64,000 bases of DNA from Streptomyces profundus. GTDB lineage: Bacteria > Actinomycetota > Actinomycetes > Streptomycetales > Streptomycetaceae. Under the pieces are notes generated by a model. The model searched no databases. It was not told where the DNA came from and saw nothing but the letters and a program-made list of their open reading frames with translations. Shown piece after piece: positions 10,366-25,569 of the stretch. Where the stretch lies: the NCBI RefSeq assembly GCF_020740535.1, contig NZ_CP082362.1, forward strand, positions 310,001 to 374,000, given 5' to 3'. Made by a program: the position numbers and the translations under genes. Every line of letters begins with the position of its first letter. Position 1 is the first letter of the stretch.

Positions 10366-11298
10366 TCAGTCGCCCAACCGCTCGCCCTCGGCGACGCGCA
10401 CCCCGCGCGCCCAGTCGGCGGCCGGCATCGGCTTCCTGCCCTGGGGCTGCACCCAGGCCAGCTCGACGGGGTGCGATCCGGTGCCCACCAGCACCGCGCG
10501 CTTCTCGGCGACCAACTCGCCGGCGGCCAGCGCCGGCCGTTCGGGCAGCGGGCTGACCTGGCGCAGTTTGAGGCGCTCGCCCCTGAACGTGGTCCAGGCC
10601 CCGGGGGCCGGCGTGCAGGCGCGGACCACCCGGTCCACCCGCAGCGCGGGAGCCGTCCAGTCGACCCGCGCGTCCTCGACGGTGAGCTTGGGCGCGAGGC
10701 TGACCCCTTCGGCCGGCTGCGTCCTGGGGCTCAGGGCGCCGTCCTCGATGCCGTCCATGGTGGCCGCGAGCAGCCCGGAGCCGGCGAGCGCCAGCCGGGT
10801 CAGCAGGTCGCCGCTGGTGTCGCGGGGCCTGATCTCCTCGGTCAGCACCCCGTAGACCGGGCCCGAGTCGAGGCCCTCCTCGATCAGGAAGGTGCTCGCC
10901 CCAGTGACCTCGTCGCCCGCGAGCACGGCGTGCTGGACGGGGGCGGCGCCGCGCCAGGCGGGCAGCAGGGAGAAGTGCAGGTTGACCCAGCCGCGCGCGG
11001 GGATCTCCAGCGCGGCCTTCGGCAGCAGCGCGCCATAGGCCACCACGGGGCAGCAGTCCGGGGCGATCTCGGCCAGCCGGGCCAGGAAGTCGGGGTCCCT
11101 GGGGCGGCGGGGCCGCAGGATCTCGATGCCCTCCTCGGCGGCCCGCTCGGCGACCGGGCTGGCGACCAGCCGGCGCCCGCGCCCGGCGGGAGCGTCGGGC
11201 CGGGTGACCACGGCGACGACCTGGTGCCGGTCGGACGCCAACAGGGCGTCCAGCGCGGGAACGGCGACCTCGGGGGTGCCTGCGAAGACAAGCCTCAT
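10366..11298 (-). CDS. fmt: Methionyl-tRNA formyltransferase
   Basis: 310 residues. Formylates initiator Met-tRNA using 10-formyltetrahydrofolate. N-terminal [20 protein letters not shown], the catalytic stretch [36 protein letters not shown] with the conserved Asn-x-His, and a C-terminal OB-like tRNA-binding domain are all present. The ATG at 11298 is chosen because it gives the canonical N-terminus; longer versions add unrelated residues. GAGAGG lies about 13 bases upstream. Confidence 0.95.
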   Translation of the reverse strand: MRLVFAGTPEVAVPALDALLASDRHQVVAVVTRPDAPAGRGRRLVASPVAERAAEEGIEILRPRRPRDPDFLARLAEIAPDCCPVVAYGALLPKAALEIPARGWVNLHFSLLPAWRGAAPVQHAVLAGDEVTGASTFLIEEGLDSGPVYGVLTEEIRPRDTSGDLLTRLALAGSGLLAATMDGIEDGALSPRTQPAEGVSLAPKLTVEDARVDWTAPALRVDRVVRACTPAPGAWTTFRGERLKLRQVSPLPERPALAAGELVAEKRAVLVGTGSHPVELAWVQPQGRKPMPAADWARGVRVAEGERLGD

Positions 11299-11402
11299 CG
11301 TGGGTGGCTGACCTCTCGGAAGGATCTTCGGAAAACAATCTCGAACGACTCCCTGATGTCTCGCCGGCACCTCCGTCGAGGTGCAGGGGACGCACAGGGT
11401 GA

Positions 11403-12104
<702 letters not shown>

Positions 12105-12164
12105 CCCCGCCGTCCGCCTCCGGCGGCCGGGCGCGGCCCGCGCGAGGGCGCCCGGCCCCGGCCG

Positions 12165-13082
12165 TCACCGGGATTCCAGCCGTCCCAGCGGGTGGGAGTC
12201 GCCGGCGAGGGCGGCGCGGGCCGCCGCCCAGCCGCCGCTGTCGACGCCGGTGACATGGCGCAGATAGGCGAGGGTGACCCGCTGGACCAGGGCGACGCGC
12301 TCGGGATTCTCGTCGGTGGTCTCCGCGACCTCGTAGCCGGAGACGCCGCCGAGGAAGTGCTGACCGCCGAAGAGGGTGAGCAGGCTCTTGCCGCCACGGC
12401 CGAGGGTGTAGGGGTCGGTGGTCCAGGCCGCTCCCCTGGTGGACAGCAGCGGGAGTTCGTCCTGGTCGCCGGCGACGACGAGTCCTGGCGCGGTGATATG
12501 GGAGAAGTCCTGGTCACGCAGCCAGGGCAGGTGTTCGCTGGCGAAGGGCGTCAGCCCGTCCCCGCCCCTGCCCGCGGTGGCCAGCTGAACGCTCGCCAGG
12601 ACGCGCGGGTCGGACAGGTCCTCGGCGGTCCCCGTCAGCGGATCGCGGACCCGCAGGCCCACCAGGATGCCCGCCGTCTGACCGCCGAAGGAGTGCCCCG
12701 CCGCGACGACCCGGCCGCGGTCCGTCCGGCCGGCCAGCCCTGGCACGGCGGCCTCCAGCACGTCGAGGTGGTCGAGGACGCGCCTCATGTCCTGGACGCG
12801 ATGGCGCCACAGCTGGGGCCCGCGGGGATCGTCGGCGGCGAGACGCGACCGCTTGGAGTCGAGGTGCGTGGCCTGGATCACCACGAGGCCGTGCGCGGCC
12901 CAGTGGTCGACCAGCGGCGCGTACCCGTCCAGGTCCGAGCCGAAGCCGTGCGCGAAGAGGACGATCGGCAGGTCCCGCCCGGCGACCGGGGCGGAGACGC
13001 GGACGGGCAGGTCCGCACCGCGCCCGGGGGCGGGCAACACGATCGGCCTGACCGAGACGATGGGGGTGGATGGTGTGCTCAT
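12165..13082 (-). CDS. Alpha/beta hydrolase (chlorophyllase/dienelactone hydrolase-like)
   Basis: 305 residues. The oxyanion region is LPIVLFAHGFGSDLDGY, the nucleophile elbow is GHSFGG (Ser), and a likely catalytic His lies in FGGQHFLGG, all in the order expected for alpha/beta hydrolases. No signal peptide. The ATG at 13082 has GGAGAG ten bases upstream. It is divergent from a MerR regulator with a palindrome between them, which suggests induction by an ester, aromatic or drug-like compound. The substrate is unknown. Confidence 0.85.
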   Translation of the reverse strand: MSTPSTPIVSVRPIVLPAPGRGADLPVRVSAPVAGRDLPIVLFAHGFGSDLDGYAPLVDHWAAHGLVVIQATHLDSKRSRLAADDPRGPQLWRHRVQDMRRVLDHLDVLEAAVPGLAGRTDRGRVVAAGHSFGGQTAGILVGLRVRDPLTGTAEDLSDPRVLASVQLATAGRGGDGLTPFASEHLPWLRDQDFSHITAPGLVVAGDQDELPLLSTRGAAWTTDPYTLGRGGKSLLTLFGGQHFLGGVSGYEVAETTDENPERVALVQRVTLAYLRHVTGVDSGGWAAARAALAGDSHPLGRLESR

Positions 13083-13165
13083 GGGTGTGCTTCTCTCCGG
13101 TTGGGAGGCGAGGACGGACGCGGGGACAAAAGGAGGCGGTGCGCGCACGTGCGCTACGCTAAAAC

Positions 13166-13181
13166 CTGACGTTGACGTCAG
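13166..13181. promoter_or_regulatory. Palindrome between hydrolase and MerR gene, likely MerR operator
   Basis: CTGACG-TTGA-CGTCAG, a 16-bp interrupted palindrome, flanked by further partial symmetry (CCT/AGG). MerR-type operators lie in the spacer of divergent promoters and often contain TTGACG/CGTCA motifs like this. It lies 38 bp from the regulator start and 83 bp from the hydrolase start. Confidence 0.6.
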
Positions 13182-13219
13182 AGGCAAGTGCACGACGTAC
13201 GGCGTGAGGGAGAGAAGGA

Positions 13220-13600
13220 ATGCGCGTCGGGGAGCTCGCCGCCAGGACCGGAGTCAGTGTCCGGGCCCTGCGCTATTACGAGGAGCAGAACCTGCTGGCC
13301 GCCGAGCGCAGCCCCCGCGGCCAGCGCCACTACCCGGAGAGCGCGGTCGACCGGGTCCAGCTGATCCAACAGCTCTACGCCGCCGGGCTCTCCAGCAGGA
13401 CGATCGTCGAGCTCATGCCGTGTGTCCTCGACGGCCGGGCGACCCCCGAACTGCTCGCGCGACTGGCCGTCGAACGCGACCGCATCGGCGTGCGCATCAC
13501 GGACCTGACCCACACCAGGGACCGCCTCGACTCCGTCATCACCGCCGCCGACACCAACCTCCGCACGGGCAGACCCTGCCGCCCGGACGCCACCGCGTAG
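13220..13600 (+). CDS. MerR-family transcriptional regulator
   Basis: 126 residues. A classic MerR N-terminus (MRVGELAARTGVSVRALRYYEE, then QNLLAAERSPRGQRHYPESAVDRV) with winged HTH, followed by a coiled-coil dimerisation helix (ELLARLAVERDRIGVRITDLTHTRDRLDSVI). There are no clustered metal-binding cysteines: two lone cysteines lie near residues 69 and 120, so it is not an obvious metal sensor. Divergent partner is the alpha/beta hydrolase. The ATG at 13220 has GAGAAGGA just upstream. Confidence 0.9.
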   Translation: MRVGELAARTGVSVRALRYYEEQNLLAAERSPRGQRHYPESAVDRVQLIQQLYAAGLSSRTIVELMPCVLDGRATPELLARLAVERDRIGVRITDLTHTRDRLDSVITAADTNLRTGRPCRPDATA

Positions 13601-13754
13601 GGCACCTCGTCGGGAACGCGGAACACCCACCCCGGCCACGACACGAAGGGCTCCGACCTGCCGGGCCGCGCCGCGAAGCCGGACCGCGCGGCCCCTGCCG
13701 CCGGCGGGCGCGGGGTGGGGCCGAGGCCCTGCGGCCAGCGGTTGGCGGTACCGG

Positions 13755-15878
13755 TCAGCCGATGGCGTCGGGGTCCATGCGGACCCAGGCGGTCGGGCCC
13801 TCGCGACGAGCGAGGCGGTGCGCCTGGGCGGACTTGAGCGCGGTGGCGAGGCGTCCACCCGAACCCGGTGGGACCCGGACGAGCGCGCGCGTCCACTCCT
13901 CCCCCGGCGGTGGCTCGCCCGCCCTGCGGGGACGCCCCGGCGTCGGGGCAGGCAGCGGCACCGGGCCCAACACCTCAGCCTCGGGCGGGAGTTCGGCCGC
14001 GTCCAGCAGGCCGGCGACCGCCTCGGCCCGCCCGCTGACGGCCGCCATCCGGGAGACCGGGGGGAAGCCGAGCTCACGCCGGTCCGCCAGCTCGCGCAGC
14101 GCGTGCCCCGCCGGATCCCAGCGCACCAGCGACTGCACGGGCCGCAGCGTCGCCTCCGCGAGGACCACCACCGCTCCCCCGTCGTGGCGCGCTCTGGCCA
14201 GCGCCGCCGCGTTGAGCCAGCGGCGCAGCGCCTCCTCGCCGGCCCGCAGATCGGGCCGGCCGAGCAGCGCCCAGCCGTCCAGCAGCAACACGGTGGCGTA
14301 GCCGGGCCCTTCGGGCACCGGCTCGGCTCCCGGGGTGCTCACCACCAGCGCGGGTTCGTCGGGGACGGTCGTCAGCACGTGGTCCCGCCCCGAGGTGCGC
14401 ACCGGGACCTTGGGGAACGCGCGGCCCAGCTCCTCGGCCGTGCGGCGCGCGCCCACCACCACGGCGCGCAGCCGGTCGCCGCCGCACTCCTGGCAGTGCC
14501 AGAGCGGCGCGGGATCGCCGCACCAGGCGCAGCACGGCTCCTGGGCGCCGCCCGCCGAGGCGAGCGGCCCCTGGCAGGCGAGGCAGCGGGCCGTCTCCCG
14601 GCAGCGTGCGCAGGCCAGGCGGGGGGCGTACCCCCGGCGCGGGACCTGGACGAGGACCGGGCCCTGGGCCAGGCCGTCCCGCAGCGCCCGCCAGGCCAGC
14701 GTGGGCAGCCGGGCGGAACGGGCGGCCTCGTCGCGCGCCTGGTCCTCGTCGCCGACGGTGCGCAGCAGGGGGGCCGCCGCCCGGACCGTGTCCCGTTCGG
14801 CGGCGAGCGGCCTGGCCCAGCCGCTGTCGACGAGTTGGGCCGCCTCGGCGGTGTGCGCGTGGCCGCCGAGCAGCAGGCCGGCGCCCTCCTGCACGGCGCG
14901 CAGCAGCAGCACCTCGCGGGCGTGCGGATGGGGCGCGCGCTCCTCGCGGTGTGCCTCGTCGCCGTCGTCCCAGATCGCGGCCAGCCCCAGCGAGCGGACC
15001 GGGGCGAACATCGCCGCCCTGGTGCCGACGACGCAGCGCACCGCGCCCCGGTGGATGGCGAGCCAGCGGCGGTAGCGGGCCTCGGGCCCCGCGTCGGCGG
15101 TGAGCAGCACATGGTGTCCCGGGCCGAGCAGCGCGGTCAGGGCCGCGTCCACCCGGGCGGCGGCCCGCCCGTCGGGCAGCACGGCGAGCGCGCCGCGCCC
15201 GCCGGCGAGGGCGCCGGCCAGCGCGGCGGCCAACTCGTCCGGCCAGCGCTGCCCGGGCAGCGCCGTCCACACCGCGCGTGGCGCGCGGCCCTCGACGAGG
15301 GCGGTCAGAAAGCCGGGGCCGTGCGGATAGCGGGCCCAGCCGCCGGGCGGCGGCACGGCGGGGACGGGGGACGTCGGCGGCGTCGGGTGTCGCTCGGCGC
15401 GGGCGAGCCGGGGTGGGACGGCGAGCCGCACCACATCGGCCAGCGCGCCGGCGTACCGGTCGGCGACCGCCCGGCAGAGCCGCAGCAGTTCGGGGGTGAG
15501 CACGGGCTCGGCGGACAGCACCTGCGCCAGCGGCGCCAGCACGCCGGTGAAGTCGCTCTCGGCCCGGCGCTCGACGACGAAGCCGTTGATCAGGCCGCCG
15601 CCCTCGCGGCGCCCCTCGCGCTGGCCGGCGCCGAACCGGACCCGGACCCGGACGCCCGGCTGGGCGTCCGTATCGAGGGCGGCCGGCACCGCGTAGTCGA
15701 AGCAGCGGTCCAGATGGACCAGGCCCTTGTCGACCAACACGCGGGCGACCGGGAGATGTTCGGCGAGCGGCGCACCGCGCCAGGTGCGCGGCTTGGCCCT
15801 GGTCCTGGCCCGGACGGCGGCCCTGATCAACGCCAGCTGCTCACCGTCCCGCTCCTGGCCGGCGCCCGCCTCACTCAC
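13755..15878 (-). CDS. priA: Replication restart protein PriA, actinobacterial type without Walker A
   Basis: About 707 residues from a GTG at 15878 (start uncertain; an upstream start at 15941 is also open). The N-terminal PriA 3'-DNA-binding domain (LPVARVLVDKGLVHLDRCFDYAVP) and the zinc-binding cysteine cluster (CARCRETARCLACQG, CCAWCGDPAP, CQECGGDRL) are clear. The place where a Walker A GxGKT should be reads LPGQRWPDELAAALAG and lacks the P-loop; the DEAH box is represented by WDDGDEAH. This matches the known actinobacterial PriA group that is thought to have no helicase activity. Likely structural role at stalled forks. Confidence 0.88.
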   Translation of the reverse strand: MSEAGAGQERDGEQLALIRAAVRARTRAKPRTWRGAPLAEHLPVARVLVDKGLVHLDRCFDYAVPAALDTDAQPGVRVRVRFGAGQREGRREGGGLINGFVVERRAESDFTGVLAPLAQVLSAEPVLTPELLRLCRAVADRYAGALADVVRLAVPPRLARAERHPTPPTSPVPAVPPPGGWARYPHGPGFLTALVEGRAPRAVWTALPGQRWPDELAAALAGALAGGRGALAVLPDGRAAARVDAALTALLGPGHHVLLTADAGPEARYRRWLAIHRGAVRCVVGTRAAMFAPVRSLGLAAIWDDGDEAHREERAPHPHAREVLLLRAVQEGAGLLLGGHAHTAEAAQLVDSGWARPLAAERDTVRAAAPLLRTVGDEDQARDEAARSARLPTLAWRALRDGLAQGPVLVQVPRRGYAPRLACARCRETARCLACQGPLASAGGAQEPCCAWCGDPAPLWHCQECGGDRLRAVVVGARRTAEELGRAFPKVPVRTSGRDHVLTTVPDEPALVVSTPGAEPVPEGPGYATVLLLDGWALLGRPDLRAGEEALRRWLNAAALARARHDGGAVVVLAEATLRPVQSLVRWDPAGHALRELADRRELGFPPVSRMAAVSGRAEAVAGLLDAAELPPEAEVLGPVPLPAPTPGRPRRAGEPPPGEEWTRALVRVPPGSGGRLATALKSAQAHRLARREGPTAWVRMDPDAIG

Positions 15879-15942
15879 CCGTCCAGTAGACCAGAAGGGT
15901 CCGACAGTTCCGACAGCGTGGTGCGGCGGACGCCAGGACACG

Positions 15943-15980
15943 CCGATCGGGCCCCCGCCGGCTGGCGGGGGCCCGATCGG
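15943..15980 (-). terminator. Strong terminator hairpin downstream of metK
   Basis: A perfect 17-bp stem (left arm begins CCGATCGGGCC, right arm ends GGCCCGATCGG) with a GGCT loop, 16 bp after the metK stop. There is no T-tract, as is usual in Streptomyces. It separates metK from priA. Confidence 0.85.
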
Positions 15981-15996
15981 CTCGTTCCTGGCGCGG

Positions 15997-17205
<1,209 letters not shown>

Positions 17206-17327
17206 AACGCTCCCTGGGGTTGCAGCGGCTGCTGACTATGCACCCGCGCGGGCCCGGGGCCGGCGCGGACAGCGACAGTGTATCGGGCGGAGCCAGCCGA
17301 GCGGAGTAGTAGACGCGATCCGCGTCC

Positions 17328-18563
17328 TCATCCGGGTGTCGGGGCGTGCTCCCGACCCGCCGCCCAGCGCCGGGCGACGGCGTCCCAGACGAGGTCGGCC
17401 AGCGCCTCCTTCGGGCCGAGGGGGACGGGCGTCTGCGAGCCGTCGGCGGCCAGGATCACGGCCTCGTTCTGGTCGGTGCCGAACGCGATGCCCTCCCCCA
17501 CCTGGTTGACCACCAGCAGGTCACAGCCCTTGCGGGCCAGTTTGGCCCGCCCGCCGGCCAGGACGTTCTCCGTCTCGGCGGCGAAGCCGACCACGATCCG
17601 GCCGGCCGGCCGGGCGGCGGCGAGCTCGGCCAGCACGTCCGCGTTGCGGACCAGGGCGATGGGCTCCGGCTCCACTCCGTCACGCTTCTTGATCTTCTGC
17701 TGGGCGCGCTGACTCGGCCGGAAGTCGGCGACGGCGGCGGCCATCACCACGGCGTCGGCGCCCTCGGCCTCGGCGTGCATCGCGCTCCGCAGTTCCTCGG
17801 CGCTGGCGACGTGCCGGACGTCGACGCCGGCCGGGTCGGGGAGCGCGGTGTTGGCGGCGACCAGCACGACCTCGGCGCCCCTGGCCTGCGCGGTGCGGGC
17901 CAGCGCGTAGCCCTGCTTGCCCGAGGAGTTGTTGCCCAGATAGCGCACCGGATCGATGGCCTCCCTGGTGCCGCCGGCGCTGATCACCACGCGGCGGCCG
18001 GCCAGGTCGGGCTCGGCCCCGGCCGGGCCGCGCGCCAGCACCCGGCGGGCCACCTCGAAGATCGCCGAGGGGTCGGGCAGCCGGCCCTTGCCCGTGTCCG
18101 CGCCGGTGAGCCGGCCGACGGCGGGCTCGATGACCACGGCGCCCCGGCGGCGGAGGGTGGCGACGTTCTCCCGGGTGGCCGGGTGCTCCCACATCTCGGT
18201 GTGCATGGCGGGGGCCAGCACGACGGGCGCGCGGGTGGTCAGCAGCACGTTGGTGAGCAGGTCGTCGGCACGCCCGGTGGCCGCCCTGGCCAGCAGGTCG
18301 GCGGTGGCGGGGGCGATCACCACCAGATCGGCGCGGCGGCCGATCCGCACATGCGGGACCTCGTCGACCTCGTCCCAGACCTCGGTGGTCACCGGGCGGC
18401 CGGAGAGCGCCGCCCAGGTGGGGGCGCCGACGAAGCGGAGCGCCGAAGCGGTGGGCACCACCCGCACCCCGTGTCCCGACTCGGTGAACAGGCGCAGCAG
18501 TTCACACGCCTTGTAGGCGGCGATGCCGCCACCCACACCCAGCACGATCTCCGGCTGACTCAC
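17328..18563 (-). CDS. coaBC: Bifunctional phosphopantothenoylcysteine decarboxylase/synthetase
   Basis: About 411 residues. Catalyses two steps of coenzyme A synthesis. The N-terminal flavoprotein CoaC half shows LGVGGGIAAYKACELLR, APATADLLARAATG and the substrate-clamp motif PAMHTEMWEHPAT. The CoaB half begins with VVISAGGTREAIDPVRYLGN and shows KQGYALARTA. I chose the GTG at 18563, which has GAGAGGGG upstream and gives the family-like start VSQPEIVLGV; longer starts are possible. It follows rpoZ on the same strand, with a hairpin between. Confidence 0.93.
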   Translation of the reverse strand: MSQPEIVLGVGGGIAAYKACELLRLFTESGHGVRVVPTASALRFVGAPTWAALSGRPVTTEVWDEVDEVPHVRIGRRADLVVIAPATADLLARAATGRADDLLTNVLLTTRAPVVLAPAMHTEMWEHPATRENVATLRRRGAVVIEPAVGRLTGADTGKGRLPDPSAIFEVARRVLARGPAGAEPDLAGRRVVISAGGTREAIDPVRYLGNNSSGKQGYALARTAQARGAEVVLVAANTALPDPAGVDVRHVASAEELRSAMHAEAEGADAVVMAAAVADFRPSQRAQQKIKKRDGVEPEPIALVRNADVLAELAAARPAGRIVVGFAAETENVLAGGRAKLARKGCDLLVVNQVGEGIAFGTDQNEAVILAADGSQTPVPLGPKEALADLVWDAVARRWAAGREHAPTPG

Positions 18564-18640
18564 CACTGGCCCCTCTCCCATCTCCCTCGCGGCCCACCCG
18601 AAGGGGCGACCGGGCCCCATCCTGCCGCACGGCGCACCGA

Positions 18641-18670
18641 GGGCCCGGCAGCACCCTGGCTGCCGGGCCC
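18641..18670 (-). terminator. Hairpin between rpoZ and coaBC
   Basis: Perfect 12-bp stem (GGGCCCGGCAGC / GCTGCCGGGCCC) with loop ACCCTG, 27 bp after the rpoZ stop. Likely terminator or partial attenuator in front of coaBC. Confidence 0.75.
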
Positions 18671-18697
18671 CGAGCGGACCGCCGGAGGCGGGACGCG

Positions 18698-18970
18698 TCA
18701 GTCGGTGGCGCCCTCGATGGCCTCGGAGGTGAGCAGACCGGCGTTGATCTCGCGGAGCGAGATGGAGAGCGGCTTCTCGTGCACATGGGTGTCCACGAGC
18801 GGGCCGACATACTCCAGCAGGCCCTCGCCGAGCTGCGAGTAGTACGCGTTGATCTGACGCGCGCGCTTGGCCGCGTAGATCACCAGGCTGTACTTGGAGT
18901 CGGTGGCCTCAAGCAGCTCATCGATCGGCGGGTTGATGATGCCCTCGGGCGTGGTGATGGGAGAGGACAC
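18698..18970 (-). CDS. rpoZ: RNA polymerase omega subunit
   Basis: 90 residues, the normal actinobacterial length. Contains the family core [31 protein letters not shown] and a C-terminal extension ending in [22 protein letters not shown]. It assists assembly of the beta' subunit into core RNA polymerase. GTG start at 18970. It follows gmk by 48 bp, with a short hairpin in the gap. Confidence 0.97.
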   Translation of the reverse strand: MSSPITTPEGIINPPIDELLEATDSKYSLVIYAAKRARQINAYYSQLGEGLLEYVGPLVDTHVHEKPLSISLREINAGLLTSEAIEGATD

Positions 18971-18991
18971 GCTCTGCCTTCCGGTGGAGGT

Positions 18992-19014
18992 CGGGAGCCG
19001 CTGGACGGCTCCCG
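18992..19014 (-). terminator. Short hairpin between gmk and rpoZ
   Basis: CGGGAGCCG, CTGGA loop, CGGCTCCCG: a 9-bp perfect stem just after the gmk stop and before the rpoZ ribosome binding site. May be a weak terminator or an RNA-processing site, since gmk and rpoZ are commonly cotranscribed. Confidence 0.55.
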
Positions 19015-19018
19015 GGGT

Positions 19019-19570
19019 TCAACGAATCAAGGCTAGCAGTTCGGCGGAGACCTCCTCGACGGAGGTGTTGACAAGCGTGACGTCGAACTCCGCCTCGGCT
19101 GCCAGCTCGCCGCGCGCGACGGCCAGCCGGCGCTCGACCACCTCGGGCGGCTCAGTGCCCCGGCCGGTGAGCCGGCGGACCAGCTCGTCCCAGCTGGGCG
19201 GGGCGAGGAACACCAGCCGGGCGTCGGCCATGGAGTCGCGGACCAGCCTGGCGCCCTGGAGGTCGATCTCCAGCAGCACCGGCTCCCCCGCCTCGATGCG
19301 GTCGACGACCGCGCGACGCGGCGTGCCGTAGCGGTTGCCGGCGAACTCGGCCCACTCCAGCAGCTCGCCGTTGGCGACAAGCTTGTCGAACTCCTCGTCG
19401 CTCACGAAGAAGTAGTGCACCCCGTGCCGCTCCCCCGGCCTGGGACGCCGAGTGGTCGCGGAGACGGAGAGCCACACCTCCGGATGGGCCTTGCGCAGAT
19501 GAGCGACGACCGTGCTCTTGCCGACCCCGGAGGGGCCGGAGAGCACGGTCAGTCGCGAACGATCGGTCAT
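19019..19570 (-). CDS. gmk: Guanylate kinase
   Basis: 183 residues. Phosphorylates GMP to GDP. The P-loop is GPSGVGKST near residue 12; the GMP-binding region shows [21 protein letters not shown] and [13 protein letters not shown]. Length and motifs match the family. ATG at 19570. It lies 63 bp downstream of the sIHF gene on the same strand, an arrangement (sIHF-gmk-rpoZ-coaBC-metK) typical of Streptomyces. Confidence 0.97.
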   Translation of the reverse strand: MTDRSRLTVLSGPSGVGKSTVVAHLRKAHPEVWLSVSATTRRPRPGERHGVHYFFVSDEEFDKLVANGELLEWAEFAGNRYGTPRRAVVDRIEAGEPVLLEIDLQGARLVRDSMADARLVFLAPPSWDELVRRLTGRGTEPPEVVERRLAVARGELAAEAEFDVTLVNTSVEEVSAELLALIR

Positions 19571-19633
19571 GCCGGCGATTATCCCGCTTCCCGCTTCGGT
19601 GGCGAAAACCGCTTCAGCGAGCGCGGCACGATC

Positions 19634-19954
19634 TCAGGCGCCGCTGCCGAACTCCCGTTCAAGGGAGGCGATCTGGTTGGAGCCGAGACCACGGACCCGG
19701 CGGCTCTCGGAGATGCCGAGCCGCTCCATGATCTGACGGGCGCGGACCTTGCCCACGCCGGGCATCGACTCCAGAAGGGCGCTGACCTTCATCTTGCCGA
19801 TGACATCGTTCTCCTGACCCTGCTTGATGACCTCGTGCAGGGACGCACCGGAGTGCTTGAGCCGATTCTTGACCTCGGCGCGCTCCCGGCGAGCCGCGGC
19901 GGCCTTCTCAAGCGCGGCTGCGCGCTGTTCAGGGGTAAGGGGCGGAAGAGCCAC
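19634..19954 (-). CDS. ihf: Integration host factor sIHF, actinobacterial type
   Basis: 106 residues, nearly identical to the Streptomyces nucleoid protein sIHF as I remember it. A long N-terminal helix (LTPEQRAAALEKAAAARRERAE) precedes a helix-two turns-helix domain (SALLESMPGVGKVRARQIMERLGI, then SESRRVRGLGSNQIASLE). The protein binds DNA without sequence specificity through two faces and influences supercoiling, sporulation and antibiotic production. GTG start at 19954 with GAGGTGA seven bases upstream; longer open frames to the right are not protein-like. It is unrelated to proteobacterial IHF. Confidence 0.96.
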   Translation of the reverse strand: MALPPLTPEQRAAALEKAAAARRERAEVKNRLKHSGASLHEVIKQGQENDVIGKMKVSALLESMPGVGKVRARQIMERLGISESRRVRGLGSNQIASLEREFGSGA

Positions 19955-20223
19955 GCCTACGTCACCTCGGTTGTCGAACTGTCGGATAGGGAACGGTGAG
20001 GAACCTAGCGGCACCGCACCAGTGGAGCAACGAGCAACGCGCCCGGGTGCTCCGCTCTCGACGGAGACTAGCGGCCGTGACGGCAATAAGTCAGGGAGAA
20101 TCGACAAAAAGTCCTGGTCAGCTGAGGAGCCTCGGCGACATATCGGATATATGCCCACGCTTTTCGGTGGAGTTACGCCAACGAGGAACGTTTCCGCGCC
20201 GCCAGGAGCGCCCCTCACGCCGG
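19955..20223. other. Intergenic region upstream of the sIHF gene
   Basis: About 340 bp separate the sIHF start and the pyrF stop. The part next to sIHF has the ribosome binding site and a TATCCG-like -10 candidate; the middle (about 20085-20170) is distinctly AT-richer than its surroundings, with AATAAG, ACAAAAAG and ATATCGGATATAT, as expected for an active promoter region. The pyr-operon hairpin at 20224 closes it. No gene seen. Confidence 0.6.
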
Positions 20224-20268
20224 GTCGGCTCCCCGGAGTCGAGCACCGAGCGCCCCCGGGGAGCCGAC
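20224..20268 (-). terminator. Terminator at the end of the pyr operon
   Basis: Perfect 13-bp stem (GTCGGCTCCCCGG / CCGGGGAGCCGAC) with a 19-nt loop, 27 bp downstream of the pyrF stop. No T-tract. Confidence 0.8.
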
Positions 20269-20295
20269 GTCACGTGGCTATGTGCGACAGGGCGG

Positions 20296-21118
20296 CTACG
20301 GTAGGACGTCGGTCAGCCCCTCGATCTCCCTGGCCGCGGCCTCGCGCAGCGCGCCGATGCCGGGCCCCCGCCGCAGCAACCCGCGGCTGACGCTGGGCAG
20401 CACCTGGCCGAGGGCGTCCCCGAAGACCCGGGGCAGATCCGCGGCCGTGGCACCCTGGGCCCCGAGCCCCGGGGCCAGCAGCGGCCCGTTGACGGACAGG
20501 TCGAGGGCGGTGTCCCCCACGGTCGCGCCGACGACCGCGCCGAACGAGCCCAGCGGCGCGGCCCCCGCGTTCTCCTCCGCCAGCTGGTGCAACACCCGCT
20601 GCGCCAACGGGAGTCCGGAGGCGGTGGTGGCGGTCTGCGTCTCGGCGCCCTCGGGGTTGGAGGTGCGGGCCAGGACGAAGGCGCCGGCCCGGTCGGCCCT
20701 GGCCGCGTCGAGGGCGGGGCGCAGGGAGGCGTAGCCGAGGTAGGGGCTCAGGGTCACGGCGTCGCAGCGCAGCGGGGCGGCCGGACCGAAGTAGGCGCCG
20801 GCGTAGGCGGCCACGGTGGAGCCGATATCGCCGCGCTTGACGTCGAGCAGCACCAGCGCGCCGGCCGACCTGGCGTCGGCGACCACCCGTTCCAGCACCG
20901 CGACGCCCCGGGAGCCATGGCGTTCGAAGAACGCCGACTGCGGCTTGAGCACCGCGACGCGGTCGGCCAGGGCCGCCACCACACCGTCCGCGAACCGGGC
21001 CAACCCCTCGACGTCGTCCGGGAGTTGCCAGGCGGCGAGCAGTTCGGGGTGCGGATCGACGCCGACGCAGAGCGGGCCGCGCCGGTCCATGGCCCGACGC
21101 AGCCGGGCGCCGAAGGGC

Positions 21119-21132
<14 letters not shown>
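20296..21132 (-). CDS. pyrF: Orotidine 5'-phosphate decarboxylase (type 2)
   Basis: 278 residues. Final step of UMP synthesis. Type-2 (mycobacterial/actinobacterial) signatures: [31 protein letters not shown] and the catalytic [19 protein letters not shown]. The ATG at 21132 gives the standard N-terminus ([11 protein letters not shown]) and overlaps the end of pyrD by 14 nt, so translation is likely coupled. Last gene of the operon; a hairpin follows. Confidence 0.96.

Positions 21133-25561
<4,429 letters not shown>

Positions 25562-25569
<8 letters not shown>

Noticed and set aside
17206..17327. SAM riboswitch before metK
   Set aside because: This 122-bp gap lies upstream of metK, but no conserved SAM-I/II/IV core could be recognised by eye; a covariance search would decide.
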